This document shows positions 25,681 through 34,520 of a stretch of 64,000 nucleotides of DNA, one piece after another; within the stretch, counting starts at the first letter, position 1; each line of letters opens with the position of its first letter. The notes below the pieces were generated by a model. That model had not been told where the DNA came from. It searched no databases and saw only the letters and a list, made by a program, of their open reading frames with translations. The stretch covers positions 2,480,001-2,544,000 of the forward strand of contig NZ_SHKY01000001.1 of NCBI RefSeq assembly GCF_004217545.1, given 5' to 3'. The DNA is from Krasilnikovia cinnamomea (lineage in GTDB: Bacteria > Actinomycetota > Actinomycetes > Mycobacteriales > Micromonosporaceae). A program made the translations under genes and the position numbers.

Positions 25681-26529
25681 TCACGCCTTTCCGGGCTCGT
25701 CGCCGAGGGCGATCGGCACGCCGATCAGGGATCCGTACTCGGTCCAGGAACCGTCGTAGTTCTTCACGTTCGCGCGGCCGAGCAGCTCCTTGAGCACGAA
25801 CCAGGTGTGCGAGGAACGCTCGCCGATCCGGCAGTACGCGATGGTGTCCTTGCCGTCCTCGAGCCCGGCGGCCGCGTACAGCTTGGCCAGCTCGTCGTCG
25901 GACTTGAACGTGCCGTCCTCGTTGGCCGCCTTGCTCCACGGCACGCTGATCGCGGTCGGGATGTGGCCGGCGCGCTGGGACTGCTCCTGCGGCAGGTGCG
26001 CCGGGGCCAGCAGCCGGCCCGCGTACTCGTCGGGGCTGCGCACGTCGACCAGGTTCTGCGCGCCGATGGCCTGCACGACCTCGTCGCGGAACGCGCGGAT
26101 CGACAGGTCCGGGGCCTTGGCCTGGTACTGCGTGGCGGCCCGGCTCGGCACGTCCTTGCTGTACGGGCGGGCGTCCAGCTCCCACTTCTTGCGACCGCCG
26201 TCGAGCAGCTTCACGTCGCCGTGGCCGTACAGCTTGAAGTACCAGTACGCGTACGCGGCGAACCAGTTGTTGTTGCCGCCGTACAGGATGACGGTGTCGT
26301 CGTTGGCGATCCCGCGCTCGGACAGCAGCGCGGAGAACTGCTCCTGGTTCACGAAGTCGCGGCGGACCGGGTCCTGCAGGTCCTTCTTCCAGTCCAGCTT
26401 GACGGCACCGGGGATGTGCCCACCGTCGTACGCGGTGGTGTCCTCGTCGACCTCGACGAAGACGATTCCCGGAGTTTCGAGGTTCTTCTCGGCCCAGTCG
26501 GCAGAGACGAGCGCGGTGTCGCGACTCAT
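25681..26529 (-). CDS. Thiosulfate sulfurtransferase (rhodanese), CysA/SseA type
   Basis: The 282-residue protein is a tandem rhodanese. The first domain is inactive, while the second carries the active-site Cys in AYCRIGERSSHT, the six-residue loop typical of thiosulfate:cyanide sulfurtransferases. Conserved CH2-type segments are GGHIPGAVKLDW and QRAGHIPTAISVPW. It moves sulfane sulfur in the cytoplasm. The ATG has AAGGGAG upstream. A cysteine-rich leader ORF ends about 155 bases before its start, which suggests attenuation control. Confidence 0.94.
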   Translation of the reverse strand: MSRDTALVSADWAEKNLETPGIVFVEVDEDTTAYDGGHIPGAVKLDWKKDLQDPVRRDFVNQEQFSALLSERGIANDDTVILYGGNNNWFAAYAYWYFKLYGHGDVKLLDGGRKKWELDARPYSKDVPSRAATQYQAKAPDLSIRAFRDEVVQAIGAQNLVDVRSPDEYAGRLLAPAHLPQEQSQRAGHIPTAISVPWSKAANEDGTFKSDDELAKLYAAAGLEDGKDTIAYCRIGERSSHTWFVLKELLGRANVKNYDGSWTEYGSLIGVPIALGDEPGKA

Positions 26530-26678
26530 CGTTTGACTCCCTTATGTCGGGTGGGATGGGTGAGTCGTCACGCGGGGGAATTTCGGCCGCACCCGCGCGG
26601 GACCCATTGGCACAACGGATCACGGGGTTGGTGCGACGGCGCCACTGCCGGGCGGTTAGATCCTGCGCAGCATGAGCG

Positions 26679-26698
26679 GCCCCGTCAGGCGACGGGGC
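26679..26698 (-). promoter_or_regulatory. Hairpin overlapping the leader-peptide stop
   Basis: Perfect 8-base arms (GCCCCGTC/GACGGGGC) with a 4-base loop include the last codons and stop of the leader ORF. Ribosome position on the cysteine codons could decide whether this hairpin forms. Confidence 0.5.
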
Positions 26699-26762
26699 GA
26701 CACAGGCACGCGGCCACGCGACACAGGTCGATCGCGCGCCGTTTCGTGAGCAACAGGCTCAT
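26685..26762 (-). CDS. Cysteine-rich leader peptide, 25 aa
   Basis: The ORF starts at ATG 26762 with MSLLLTKRRAIDL and continues to C-R-V-A-A-C-L-C-R, with Cys at positions 14, 19 and 21. This is the pattern of the polycysteine leader peptides that I recall upstream of actinobacterial sulfur-assimilation genes. Cys-tRNA supply is sensed by ribosome pausing at the cysteine codons, so rhodanese expression rises when cysteine is scarce. The ORF is below common annotation length limits. It lies in the 320-base leader upstream of the rhodanese gene. Confidence 0.8.
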   Translation of the reverse strand: MSLLLTKRRAIDLCRVAACLCRPVA

Positions 26763-26849
26763 GGGAACGGACCCTACCAGCGGGTCCACAGCCCGGAACA
26801 CCTTCGACCAGCATCCGGGACGGAGGCGGCCGTCACAGACCGCCGGGGC

Positions 26850-27635
26850 TCAGACGCCGCCGGTGAGCGCGACGTCGTGCGCGCTCGCGGTGAACTGCAG
26901 GCCCGCCGGCAGGGGCTCCACCTTCTCCACGACCAGGCCGAGCGGCAGCTTCGGCACCTTGAGGTCGACCGCGAGGTCCTTGACGTACGCGTCGATGAAC
27001 GAGCGGACCAGCGGCAGATTGGGCAACCCCGCGGCGGTGACGTCGGAGAAGCGCACCCGCACGACCCCGTCGACCACCTCGAGGCTCGCCGTGCCGGTGA
27101 CCTGGACGGTCTGCCCGAGCAGCTGCACCGGCGCGGTGCCGACCAGCTTGCCGTCCTGTTCGCGCAGCGTGAGCCCGGGCTGGCCGATGAGCGCGGCGAG
27201 CTGGGCGTAGTCGACCGTCCCGGTACCCGTGACCTTGCCCGCGAAGATGTCCCCGCGACCGCTGCGCACGGTGTCCAGCGGGGCGCTCACGTCCGTCGCG
27301 CGCACCTCCAGCTCGGGCACGCGGATCGACTTGCCACCGCCGGCGGGCCCCTCGAAGTTGCGCAGCACGATCCGGGTCTCTTCGTACTTGCCCGAGGTGA
27401 CCTGGGTCAGGAACGGCACCCCCATGACGGTGACGTCCGGATGTTCCGAGCGGGCGCCCTGGCTGGCGACCTGACCGGAGATGCGCTCCGCGATCACCCG
27501 TTCCGCGAACGCCGCCGCGGCCCGGTCCGCCACGATCAAACCGACGCCGAGGAGCACCACGAGGATTGCCAGGGTCACGAGCACGGGCCGCATCCGGCGC
27601 TTGCGTGCGCGGGGCGGGTCGTACACCTCGGCCAC
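26850..27635 (-). CDS. DUF2993 (LmeA-like) membrane-anchored protein
   Basis: The 261-residue protein has an N-terminal signal or anchor (residues 16-37, after RARKRR) and an extracytoplasmic DUF2993 domain. Such proteins include mycobacterial LmeA, a phospholipid-binding factor needed for mannan elongation of lipomannan. Visible segments include VTVMGVPFLTQVTSGKYEE, typical of the family. The GTG at 27635 has a GGAGGAG site just upstream. It is transcribed singly, downstream of an unrelated membrane protein. Confidence 0.86.
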   Translation of the reverse strand: MAEVYDPPRARKRRMRPVLVTLAILVVLLGVGLIVADRAAAAFAERVIAERISGQVASQGARSEHPDVTVMGVPFLTQVTSGKYEETRIVLRNFEGPAGGGKSIRVPELEVRATDVSAPLDTVRSGRGDIFAGKVTGTGTVDYAQLAALIGQPGLTLREQDGKLVGTAPVQLLGQTVQVTGTASLEVVDGVVRVRFSDVTAAGLPNLPLVRSFIDAYVKDLAVDLKVPKLPLGLVVEKVEPLPAGLQFTASAHDVALTGGV

Positions 27636-27738
27636 GTCTCCTCCTCCATCGACCGCGGGCTCGGACCCCCAGGACCGTACTCGCCCCGGGCCACCGGGTG
27701 GGCATGGTCCAACGAATGCAGCGAATATCCGGCCACGG

Positions 27739-28788
27739 TCAGGACAGGAAGAACGTCGCCATCGCGTACCCCGCGGGCGCGGCCACCGCGAACGCACCCA
27801 GCGGCCCCTGCATGTGGCGGGCCAGCCAGAACGTCGGCACCTCCCCGGCCATGCTGCGCCCGGCCTCCGAGTAGTTGACGGCCAGGTCGACCAGCACCGC
27901 GAGGGCGGCCGTGACCACGCCGAGCACGGCACCCTTCGCCGGGTCGAAGGGCAGCACGAGGAAGCTGCCCAGGGCCGCGGCGGCCAGGGTGCCGAGCATC
28001 GCGCCGAGCACGATGCCGGCCGCGCCGCGCGGCACCTGCGGGGCCAGCCGGGGTTTGGCGTACCCGGCGTCGGTCACCCGGGCCACGACCAGCGCGACGC
28101 CCGCCGCGGCCAGGCAGACCAGCACGGTCTGGGCGCCGATCGGCTGGCGGGTCAGCACCAGCAGACATGCGTACGCGACCACGCCCGCCACGATCATCAG
28201 TGTGGGGCCGAGGGAGTCCTTGACCCGCTGCCAGCCGACCCGGCTGAGCAACTGCCCGAGCACCGCGACCACGAAGCCGCCGGCCGCCGCGTAGGCGAGC
28301 GGGGCCAGCCCGGGCTCGTCGGCGGTGATCGCCGCGTAGTCGGCCACCCCGGCGGCCGCCGCGCAGACGATGCCGACGGCCGTGGGCGCGGGCGGCTGGA
28401 CCGCCATCGTCCAGGCCAGTACGAACAGCAGTTGCACCCCGAAGATCACGATGGCGTACGGCAGCCGGGCGTCCGGCCCGGTGCTCTGCGCGCCGACGAT
28501 CAGGCCGATCGCCAGCAGCGCGGAGAATCCGGCGATGGCCAGCGACAGTTGGCGCCGCACCTCGACGAACTGGACCTCTTCCGGCTCGTCGTCGGCGTCG
28601 TCGGCCGGGCCCGCCCCCGGCACGATGCTGGCGGGAGGCTCGGGCTCGGGCACGGCGCCGAACATGCCCGGCGCCCGGCGCGGCCCGACACGCGGCAGTT
28701 CCCGGGACAGGTCGGCGTCCCACGGGTCGCGCTCGCCGTCGTGCGGCACTCCGGTGAAGTCGCCGCGCTGCGGCCTGGTGGGGAACAC
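27739..28788 (-). CDS. Polytopic membrane protein of unknown function
   Basis: The 349-residue protein has a charged, Pro-rich cytoplasmic N-terminus (1-75) and about eight hydrophobic segments from residue 80 to the end, with an Ala/Val/Leu bias and few charges. A segment ends AKGAVLGVVTAALAVLVDLAVNYSEAGR. The charge pattern of the last third recalls CDP-diglyceride synthase (CdsA) membrane proteins, but I see no CdsA signature. The function is not known. Confidence 0.75.
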   Translation of the reverse strand: MFPTRPQRGDFTGVPHDGERDPWDADLSRELPRVGPRRAPGMFGAVPEPEPPASIVPGAGPADDADDEPEEVQFVEVRRQLSLAIAGFSALLAIGLIVGAQSTGPDARLPYAIVIFGVQLLFVLAWTMAVQPPAPTAVGIVCAAAAGVADYAAITADEPGLAPLAYAAAGGFVVAVLGQLLSRVGWQRVKDSLGPTLMIVAGVVAYACLLVLTRQPIGAQTVLVCLAAAGVALVVARVTDAGYAKPRLAPQVPRGAAGIVLGAMLGTLAAAALGSFLVLPFDPAKGAVLGVVTAALAVLVDLAVNYSEAGRSMAGEVPTFWLARHMQGPLGAFAVAAPAGYAMATFFLS

Positions 28789-29111
28789 GCCTGCGATGGT
28801 GCCAGACCACCCGTACCCGGGTCATCCGGCGACCGGGCGCCGTGGCACCACTTCCGGACGGGCCCGCGGCCCGCGTCGGCCGAACGGGCCGTTACCACTC
28901 CTCCGTTCGGTCAGGCACGTCGCGTTCACTACATCACTCGACAACGCGACCAGGGACTTCGTGCCCGTCCGTCGGTTAAGGTGAGCCCAGCCCACCCGTC
29001 GGTGACGCCGGGAACCCGATCCTCCGGTCTGCTGTTCGTTGCGGCCGCGCCGCGTTGAGTACGCATACCGGGTCACCCATGCGGCCGCGTGCCGCGAGGA
29101 CGGAGGTGAGT
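28789..29111. other. Intergenic region upstream of the GlnR-like gene
   Basis: This 323-base gap lies between divergent genes. A less GC-rich segment at about 28915-28985 probably holds the promoter of the GlnR-like gene. I saw a single GTTCAC at about 28927 without a second repeat unit, so no PHO box. I see no small gene. Confidence 0.5.
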
Positions 29112-29828
29112 GTGGAGATCCTTCTGTTGGTGACAGCACGTGCGGGTGAGGCTTCCGCCGTGTTGCCCGCGCTGGACCTGCTCCCCCACTCGGTGCGCAC
29201 CGCCCCGCGCGATGTCCGCACGCTGGTGTCCGGCCCCAGCCCGGACGCCGTCCTGGTCGACGCCCGCTCGGAACTGTCGGAGGCCCGGGCCACCTGCCGC
29301 ATGCTGCACGCGACCGGGCTGGGTGTGCCGCTGGTCGCGGTGGTCACCGAGGCCGGGCTCATCGCGCTGAACGCCGACTGGGGCGTCGACGACGTCATCC
29401 TGGCCACCGCGGGGCCCGCCGAGGTCGAGGCCCGGCTGCGGCTCAGCGTCGGGCGGCTGACCAACGCCACCGCGGGCAGCGGCGGCTCGATCCGCGCCGG
29501 TGAGCTCAACATCGACCCGGACACGTACGCCGCGAAGCTCAAGGGCCGCCCGCTCGACCTCACGTACAAGGAGTTCGAGCTCCTGAAGTTCCTGGCCCAG
29601 CACCCGGGTCGGGTGTTCACCCGCGATCAGTTGCTGCGCGAGGTGTGGGGCTACGACTACTTCGGCGGCACCCGCACGGTCGACGTGCACGTGCGGCGCC
29701 TGCGCGCCAAGCTCGGCCCCGAGTACGAGGCGATGATCGGCACGGTGCGCCAGGTGGGCTACAAGTTCGTGGTGCCGCCGGCCAGCCGCCAGTTGCCCGA
29801 CAACGAGCCGGTCCCGCTGCCGGTTTGA
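29112..29828 (+). CDS. GlnR-like orphan OmpR-family regulator
   Basis: The 238-residue protein closely fits the actinobacterial GlnR family: an atypical receiver lacking the usual acidic pair ([12 protein letters not shown]), the segment [10 protein letters not shown] at the phospho-acceptor position, [24 protein letters not shown], and a winged helix with [14 protein letters not shown] and [10 protein letters not shown]. GlnR controls nitrogen assimilation. It is followed by mshD and the pst operon, an order I recall from mycobacteria. GTG 29112 is chosen, with GGAGG 5 bases upstream. I cannot exclude a paralogue with a different regulon. Confidence 0.88.
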   Translation: MEILLLVTARAGEASAVLPALDLLPHSVRTAPRDVRTLVSGPSPDAVLVDARSELSEARATCRMLHATGLGVPLVAVVTEAGLIALNADWGVDDVILATAGPAEVEARLRLSVGRLTNATAGSGGSIRAGELNIDPDTYAAKLKGRPLDLTYKEFELLKFLAQHPGRVFTRDQLLREVWGYDYFGGTRTVDVHVRRLRAKLGPEYEAMIGTVRQVGYKFVVPPASRQLPDNEPVPLPV

Positions 29829-29842
29829 GAGTGCACTGACCC

Positions 29843-30850
29843 ATGACGACGGTGCGGCCGGTCCGCCACGCGGACCGGCTCACCCCCGAGGAGAGCGCCG
29901 CCGTGCTGGCGGTCGCCGAGGCGGCCGCCGCAGCCGACGGCGTCTTCGCGCTGGCCGAGGACACGGTGCTCGCCGTGCGCCACGCCCCGGCGAGCGCCTC
30001 GGCGTCCGGGGCCGATGCCGGCCCGGACACCGCCGGGACCGGCGCTGACGGGGATGCTGCGGGTGTCGGCGCCGCGCGCGTACATCTGCTTTCTTTTGCC
30101 GACGACGGCCTGGCCGGGTACGCCTACCTGGACCGGTCCGATCCCGGCGCGCCCTCCGGCGAGCTCGTGGTGCATCCGCGGCACCGCCGCGAGGGGTACG
30201 GCACCGCGCTGCTGGCGGCGGTGGCCAGCGCGGTGCCCGGGGCAACGCTGAGCGTGTGGGCGCACGGTGACGGTGCCGCCGCGCGCACCTTCGCGGAGGG
30301 CGCGGGTTTCGCGCGCGCCCGGGTGCTGTGGCAGATGCGCCGCCCGCTGACCGAGCCGCTGCCGGACGTACCGCTGCCCGCCGGGGTGACCGTGCGCCAC
30401 TTCCGCCCCGGCTTCGACGACGCCGGGTGGCTCCGGCTCAACGCGCGCGCCTTCGCCGACCACCCGGAGCAGGGCCGGTGGACCGAGACGGACCTGCGGC
30501 TGCGGATGGCGGAGCCGTGGTTCGACCCGGAGGGGTTCCTGCTGGCGGTCGACGTCGCGGACACCCTGCTGGGGTTCCACTGGACGAAGGTGCATCCGGC
30601 GCGCGGCGACGTCCCCCGGATGGGGGAAATCTACGTCCTCGGCGTCGATCCGGGCGGGCACCGGCGCGGCCTGGGAGCCGCGCTCAGCCTGGCCGGACTC
30701 CAGCATCTCGCCCAGCGGGGGGTGCGCGACGCCCTGCTCTACGTCGACGAGTCGAACTCGGCCGCGGTGGCGTTGTACCAGCGGCTGGGGTTCACTGTCT
30801 TCGCCGCAGACGTGAGCTACCAGAAGCGGGTTCCGCTCGCCGGATCCTGA
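29843..30850 (+). CDS. mshD: Mycothiol synthase
   Basis: The 335-residue protein has two GNAT domains. It is the last enzyme of mycothiol synthesis, acetylating Cys-GlcN-Ins with acetyl-CoA. The active second half contains LNARAFADHPEQGRWTE, EPWFDPEGFLLA and the acetyl-CoA-binding VDPGGHRRGLGAAL. The N-terminal GNAT half retains HPRHRREGYG. A low-complexity Ala/Gly/Asp insert (about residues 48-77) lies in the first domain. It starts 14 bases after the GlnR-like gene, so they are probably co-transcribed. Confidence 0.95.
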   Translation: MTTVRPVRHADRLTPEESAAVLAVAEAAAAADGVFALAEDTVLAVRHAPASASASGADAGPDTAGTGADGDAAGVGAARVHLLSFADDGLAGYAYLDRSDPGAPSGELVVHPRHRREGYGTALLAAVASAVPGATLSVWAHGDGAAARTFAEGAGFARARVLWQMRRPLTEPLPDVPLPAGVTVRHFRPGFDDAGWLRLNARAFADHPEQGRWTETDLRLRMAEPWFDPEGFLLAVDVADTLLGFHWTKVHPARGDVPRMGEIYVLGVDPGGHRRGLGAALSLAGLQHLAQRGVRDALLYVDESNSAAVALYQRLGFTVFAADVSYQKRVPLAGS

Positions 30851-31032
30851 GGTTGCGGCGTGGAGCTGTCTTCACCTTTCCGCGCACCCGAGTTGGCGGT
30901 AACGGAACGGTCAAGCGTATGTCACGGCGCCGTCTCGGCGCGCCCGAAAATCCGGCATTTCGGTCGCCGGGGCGTCGGTTCACGTAACGGACAACTCGCC
31001 CTCAGCCTTCGGCTACCTCAGGGGGTCGACCT

Positions 31033-31054
31033 GTTCACCGCAGGTTCACTTGCG
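31033..31054 (+). promoter_or_regulatory. PHO box: two 11-base direct repeats upstream of pstS
   Basis: GTTCACCGCAG and GTTCACTTGCG follow each other exactly, 11 bases each, the repeat-unit form of PhoP sites in actinobacteria (GTTCACC core). The box lies about 100 bases before the pstS GTG and 183 bases after mshD. It should activate pstSCAB under phosphate limitation. Confidence 0.82.
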
Positions 31055-31154
31055 ACCGGGGAACAGGTCATCTGGCCCTCCTAGCTTTCGAGTGGGCCGG
31101 TGAGACCGGCTTGTCGGGCCGATCGAGCCCGGCAATCCACTCGAAGGGAAAACC

Positions 31155-32249
31155 GTGAAGCTCCAGCGGTCCGGCCTGCTGGCCGGTATTGCTTTGACCG
31201 CGACCCTCTCGCTGGTCGCGTGTGGTTCGGACAACGAGACGGCGTCGCCGGCCGGTGGCGCCTCCGCCGCGGCCCAGAACTGCGCCGCGGGGGATCTGAC
31301 GGCGCAGGGCTCGACCGCGCAGAAGAACGCCATGGACGAGTGGATCAAGACCTACCAGGGTCAGTGCTCCAACGCGAAGATCAACTACCAGGGCACCGGT
31401 TCCGGCGCGGGCATCCAGGCCTTCATTTCGGGTACGGCCGACTTCGCCGGCTCCGACTCCGCGCTCAAGCCGGAGGAGCAGCCGCAGGCGGACGCCAAGT
31501 GCGCCGGCGGCCAGGCACTCAACCTGCCGATGCTGGTCGGCCCGATCGCCGTGGTCTACAACGCGGACGGCGTCGAGAACCTGCAGCTGTCCGCGAGCAC
31601 CATCGCCAAGATCTTCTCCGGCAAGGTCACCAAGTGGAACGACCCGGCGATCGCGGCGGAGAACAGCGGCGCCCAGCTGCCCGCGACCACCATCGAGACG
31701 GTCCACCGCTCCGACGAGTCCGGCACGACCGACAACTTCACCAAGTACCTGAGCAAGACCGCCCCCGCCGACTGGACGTACGGCAACGCCAAGGCGTGGA
31801 AGGCTCCGGGCGGCACCGGCGCGGCCAAGTCCGACGGCGTGGCGGCGCGGGTCAAGAGCACGCCCGGCACGATCAGCTACGTCGAGCTGTCCTTCGCCGA
31901 GAACAGCGACCTGAAGAAGGCGAAGGTCAAGAACGGCGCGGGTGAGTTCGTCGAGCTGACCCCCCAGAGCGCGGGCAAGACCATCGAGGGCGCCAAGGTC
32001 GCCGGCACGGGCAACGACCTGAAGCTGGACATCGACTACAGCACCACCACGGCGGGGGCGTACCCGATCGTCCTGGTGACCTACGAGATCGTGTGCAGCA
32101 AGGGCAGCCCGAAGGCCGAGGCCATCAAGGGCTTCCTGACCTACACCTCGAGCACCGGTGGCCAGGCGTCCCTCGGCGAGCTGGGCTACGGGCCGCTGCC
32201 CGAGACCATGCGCAGCAAGGTTGCGGCGTCGGTCGCGGCCATCGCCTGA
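31155..32249 (+). CDS. pstS: PstS, phosphate-binding lipoprotein
   Basis: The 364-residue protein has a lipoprotein signal (SLVACGS, Cys23) and the phosphate-binding fold: AQGSTAQKNAMDEW, YQGTGSGAGIQAF, DFAGSDSAL and the HRSDESGTTDNF loop containing the phosphate ligands. It captures phosphate outside the membrane for PstCAB. The GTG start follows GAAGGGAA. It is the first gene of pstSCAB. Confidence 0.96.
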   Translation: MKLQRSGLLAGIALTATLSLVACGSDNETASPAGGASAAAQNCAAGDLTAQGSTAQKNAMDEWIKTYQGQCSNAKINYQGTGSGAGIQAFISGTADFAGSDSALKPEEQPQADAKCAGGQALNLPMLVGPIAVVYNADGVENLQLSASTIAKIFSGKVTKWNDPAIAAENSGAQLPATTIETVHRSDESGTTDNFTKYLSKTAPADWTYGNAKAWKAPGGTGAAKSDGVAARVKSTPGTISYVELSFAENSDLKKAKVKNGAGEFVELTPQSAGKTIEGAKVAGTGNDLKLDIDYSTTTAGAYPIVLVTYEIVCSKGSPKAEAIKGFLTYTSSTGGQASLGELGYGPLPETMRSKVAASVAAIA

Positions 32250-32287
32250 TCCTCCCCGGGTCCCTCCGAGACGACAGCGAGCAGCAG

Positions 32288-33376
32288 ATGGGTGAGTACC
32301 CCTCCGGCTCGGCGAACCTCGGCGCCGGCGGGTCGCGTGTGGCAGGACGCCACGCCCGGCCCGCCGGCGACGGCGTTTCGCCGGTTCCCCCCGACGACGT
32401 CCCCCCCGGCGGCCGTCCGCCTCTCGGCGGTGGCGGCGCGCTGCCCCGCAAGGCACGGTTCTCGATCGAGAGCGGCTTCCGCGGCCTCAGCAGGGCATCC
32501 GGCGCGATGGTGCTGGTCATCATCGTGGCCATCGCGATCTTCCTGATCGCCAAGGCCATACCGGCGCTGCAGGCCAACACGGAGAACTTCTTCACGTACG
32601 AGAAGTGGTTCCCGAACGAGACACAGCCCAAGTTCGGCATCGCGGCCCTGGCCTTCGGGACCGTGCTGACCTCGATCATCGCCTTGATCGTGGCGGTGCC
32701 CGTGGCCCTGGGCATCGCGCTGTTCCTGTCGCACTACGCACCGAAGCGCCTGGCCAACCCGCTCGGATTCGTCGTCGACCTGCTGGCGGCCGTGCCCAGC
32801 GTCGTCTTCGGCCTGTGGGGCCGGGACTTCTTCGTGGCGCCGGTGCGGGAGCTGTCGGTGTGGCTCAACCACTACTTCAGTTGGCTGCCGCTGTTCGACG
32901 GCGACGGCCCGTTCGGCTACTCGATCCTGCTCGGCAGCCTGGTGCTGGCCATCATGGTGCTGCCGATCATCACCTCGATCTCGCGTGAGGTGTTCCAGCA
33001 GACCCCCGGCATGAACGAGGAGGCGGCGCTCGCGCTGGGCGCCACCAAGTGGGAGATGATCCGTACGGCGGTGCTCCCGTACGGCCGGCCCGGCATCATC
33101 GCCGCGGTCATGCTCGGCCTGGGTCGCGCGCTCGGCGAGACGATCGCCCTGGCCCTGACGCTCGGCAGCGTCTTCGGGATCTCCTTCAACATCATCGAGA
33201 ACGGCGGCAACAGCATCGCCGCGAACATCGCCAACACGTTCGGCGAGGCCAACGAGACCGGTCGCGGCGCGCTGATCGCCTCCGGCCTGGTGCTGTTCGC
33301 CATCACCCTCGTGGTCAACATGGCGGCCCGCGCGATCATCTACCGCCGCCGCGAGTTCCGGGACAGTGCCGCATGA
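32288..33376 (+). CDS. pstC: PstC, phosphate ABC transporter permease
   Basis: The 362-residue permease has a Gly/Pro-rich cytoplasmic N-terminus (1-60) and six hydrophobic segments. The ABC-2-type EAA loop reads NEEAALALGATKWEMIRTAVLPYGRPGI. It pairs with PstA to import phosphate. ATG 32288 is the first in-frame start after pstS (38-base gap) without a strong ribosome binding site, so translation may rely on coupling. Confidence 0.95.
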   Translation: MGEYPSGSANLGAGGSRVAGRHARPAGDGVSPVPPDDVPPGGRPPLGGGGALPRKARFSIESGFRGLSRASGAMVLVIIVAIAIFLIAKAIPALQANTENFFTYEKWFPNETQPKFGIAALAFGTVLTSIIALIVAVPVALGIALFLSHYAPKRLANPLGFVVDLLAAVPSVVFGLWGRDFFVAPVRELSVWLNHYFSWLPLFDGDGPFGYSILLGSLVLAIMVLPIITSISREVFQQTPGMNEEAALALGATKWEMIRTAVLPYGRPGIIAAVMLGLGRALGETIALALTLGSVFGISFNIIENGGNSIAANIANTFGEANETGRGALIASGLVLFAITLVVNMAARAIIYRRREFRDSAA

Positions 33377-33422
33377 CCGAGTGCACCGAGCGCAGCGAGG
33401 GCATGCGGAATGGGAGCCCAGC

Positions 33423-34508
33423 ATGAGTCTTCTTGAGCGGGAAATGCCCGGCGTTCGCATGACGCCGGAGAACATTCGGGGCAAGCGGCTGTCGCTGGCC
33501 ACGAATCTGGGCGTCGCCGTCGTGGCCCTCGCGGTCGCGGCGATCGTCGTGTTCGGCCTGGACATCGGCGGCTGGGTGCTCGTCGCGGTCCTCGGCCTGC
33601 TGCTCTACCTGGCCGGGCTCCTGTACGTCGCAGGCCGCGTGGAGGGCAAGCGCGCCGCGCGGGACCGCATGTGGAAGACGCTCATCTACTCCGCGTGCAT
33701 TCTGGCGGTGCTGCCGCTGACCTCCGTGGTGTGGACGCTGATCTCCAAGGGCGCCGAGCGGCTGGACGCGACGTTCTTCACCACGTCGATGAACAACATC
33801 GGCGCGCGAGACGCGGGCGGCGGCGCGTACCACGCCATCATCGGCACGCTGGAGCAGGTCGGCATCGCCACCCTGCTGGCCGTGCCGCTCGGTGTGATGG
33901 GCGCGGTCTACCTGGTCGAGTACGGCCGGGGCCGGTTCGCGCTGACGGTCCGCTTCTTCGTCGACGTGATGACCGGTATCCCGTCGATCGTGGCCGGTCT
34001 GTTCATCCTGTCGTTCTGGGTGCTCATCGTCAGCCCGGTGTTCAACGACGGCCGGCCGCAGTACTCGGGTTTCGCCGCCGCGCTGGCGCTGGCCGTACTG
34101 ATGCTGCCCACGATCGTGCGGTCCACCGAGGAGATGCTGCGGCTGGTGCCGGGGCCGCTGCGGGAAGGCGCGTACGCACTGGGCGTGCCGCAGTGGAAGA
34201 CCATCATCAAGATTGTCCTGCCGACGGCCCTGCCGGGTATCGTCACCGGCATCATGCTGGCGATCGCCCGGGCGGCCGGCGAGACCGCACCGGTGCTGCT
34301 CGTGGCGGGCGGCGCCAGCGCCATCAACTTCAACCCGTTCAGCGGCAACCAGATGTCGCTGTCGCTCTTCGTGTTCCAGCAGGCCGGCGACGCTTCCAAG
34401 TACGCACCTGCCCGCGCCTGGACGGCAGCACTGACGCTGGTCGCCCTGGTCCTCATCCTGACGATCGCGGCAAAACTGCTCGCCCGTCGCAACCAGTTGA
34501 CGCGATAA
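33423..34508 (+). CDS. pstA: PstA, phosphate ABC transporter permease
   Basis: This is a 361-residue permease with an EAA-type loop, LREGAYALGVPQWKTIIKIVLPTALPGIVTG. It has an N-terminal pair of extra hydrophobic segments (about residues 24-68), followed by the usual permease core. ATG 33423 has GGGAG upstream. It is the partner of PstC in high-affinity phosphate uptake. Confidence 0.95.
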   Translation: MSLLEREMPGVRMTPENIRGKRLSLATNLGVAVVALAVAAIVVFGLDIGGWVLVAVLGLLLYLAGLLYVAGRVEGKRAARDRMWKTLIYSACILAVLPLTSVVWTLISKGAERLDATFFTTSMNNIGARDAGGGAYHAIIGTLEQVGIATLLAVPLGVMGAVYLVEYGRGRFALTVRFFVDVMTGIPSIVAGLFILSFWVLIVSPVFNDGRPQYSGFAAALALAVLMLPTIVRSTEEMLRLVPGPLREGAYALGVPQWKTIIKIVLPTALPGIVTGIMLAIARAAGETAPVLLVAGGASAINFNPFSGNQMSLSLFVFQQAGDASKYAPARAWTAALTLVALVLILTIAAKLLARRNQLTR

Positions 34509-34520
34509 GAGGTGTCCCCC

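Noticed and set aside
28927..28945. GTTCAC motif upstream of the GlnR-like gene
   Set aside because: There is a single unit without a second 11-base repeat, so it is not a credible PHO box.
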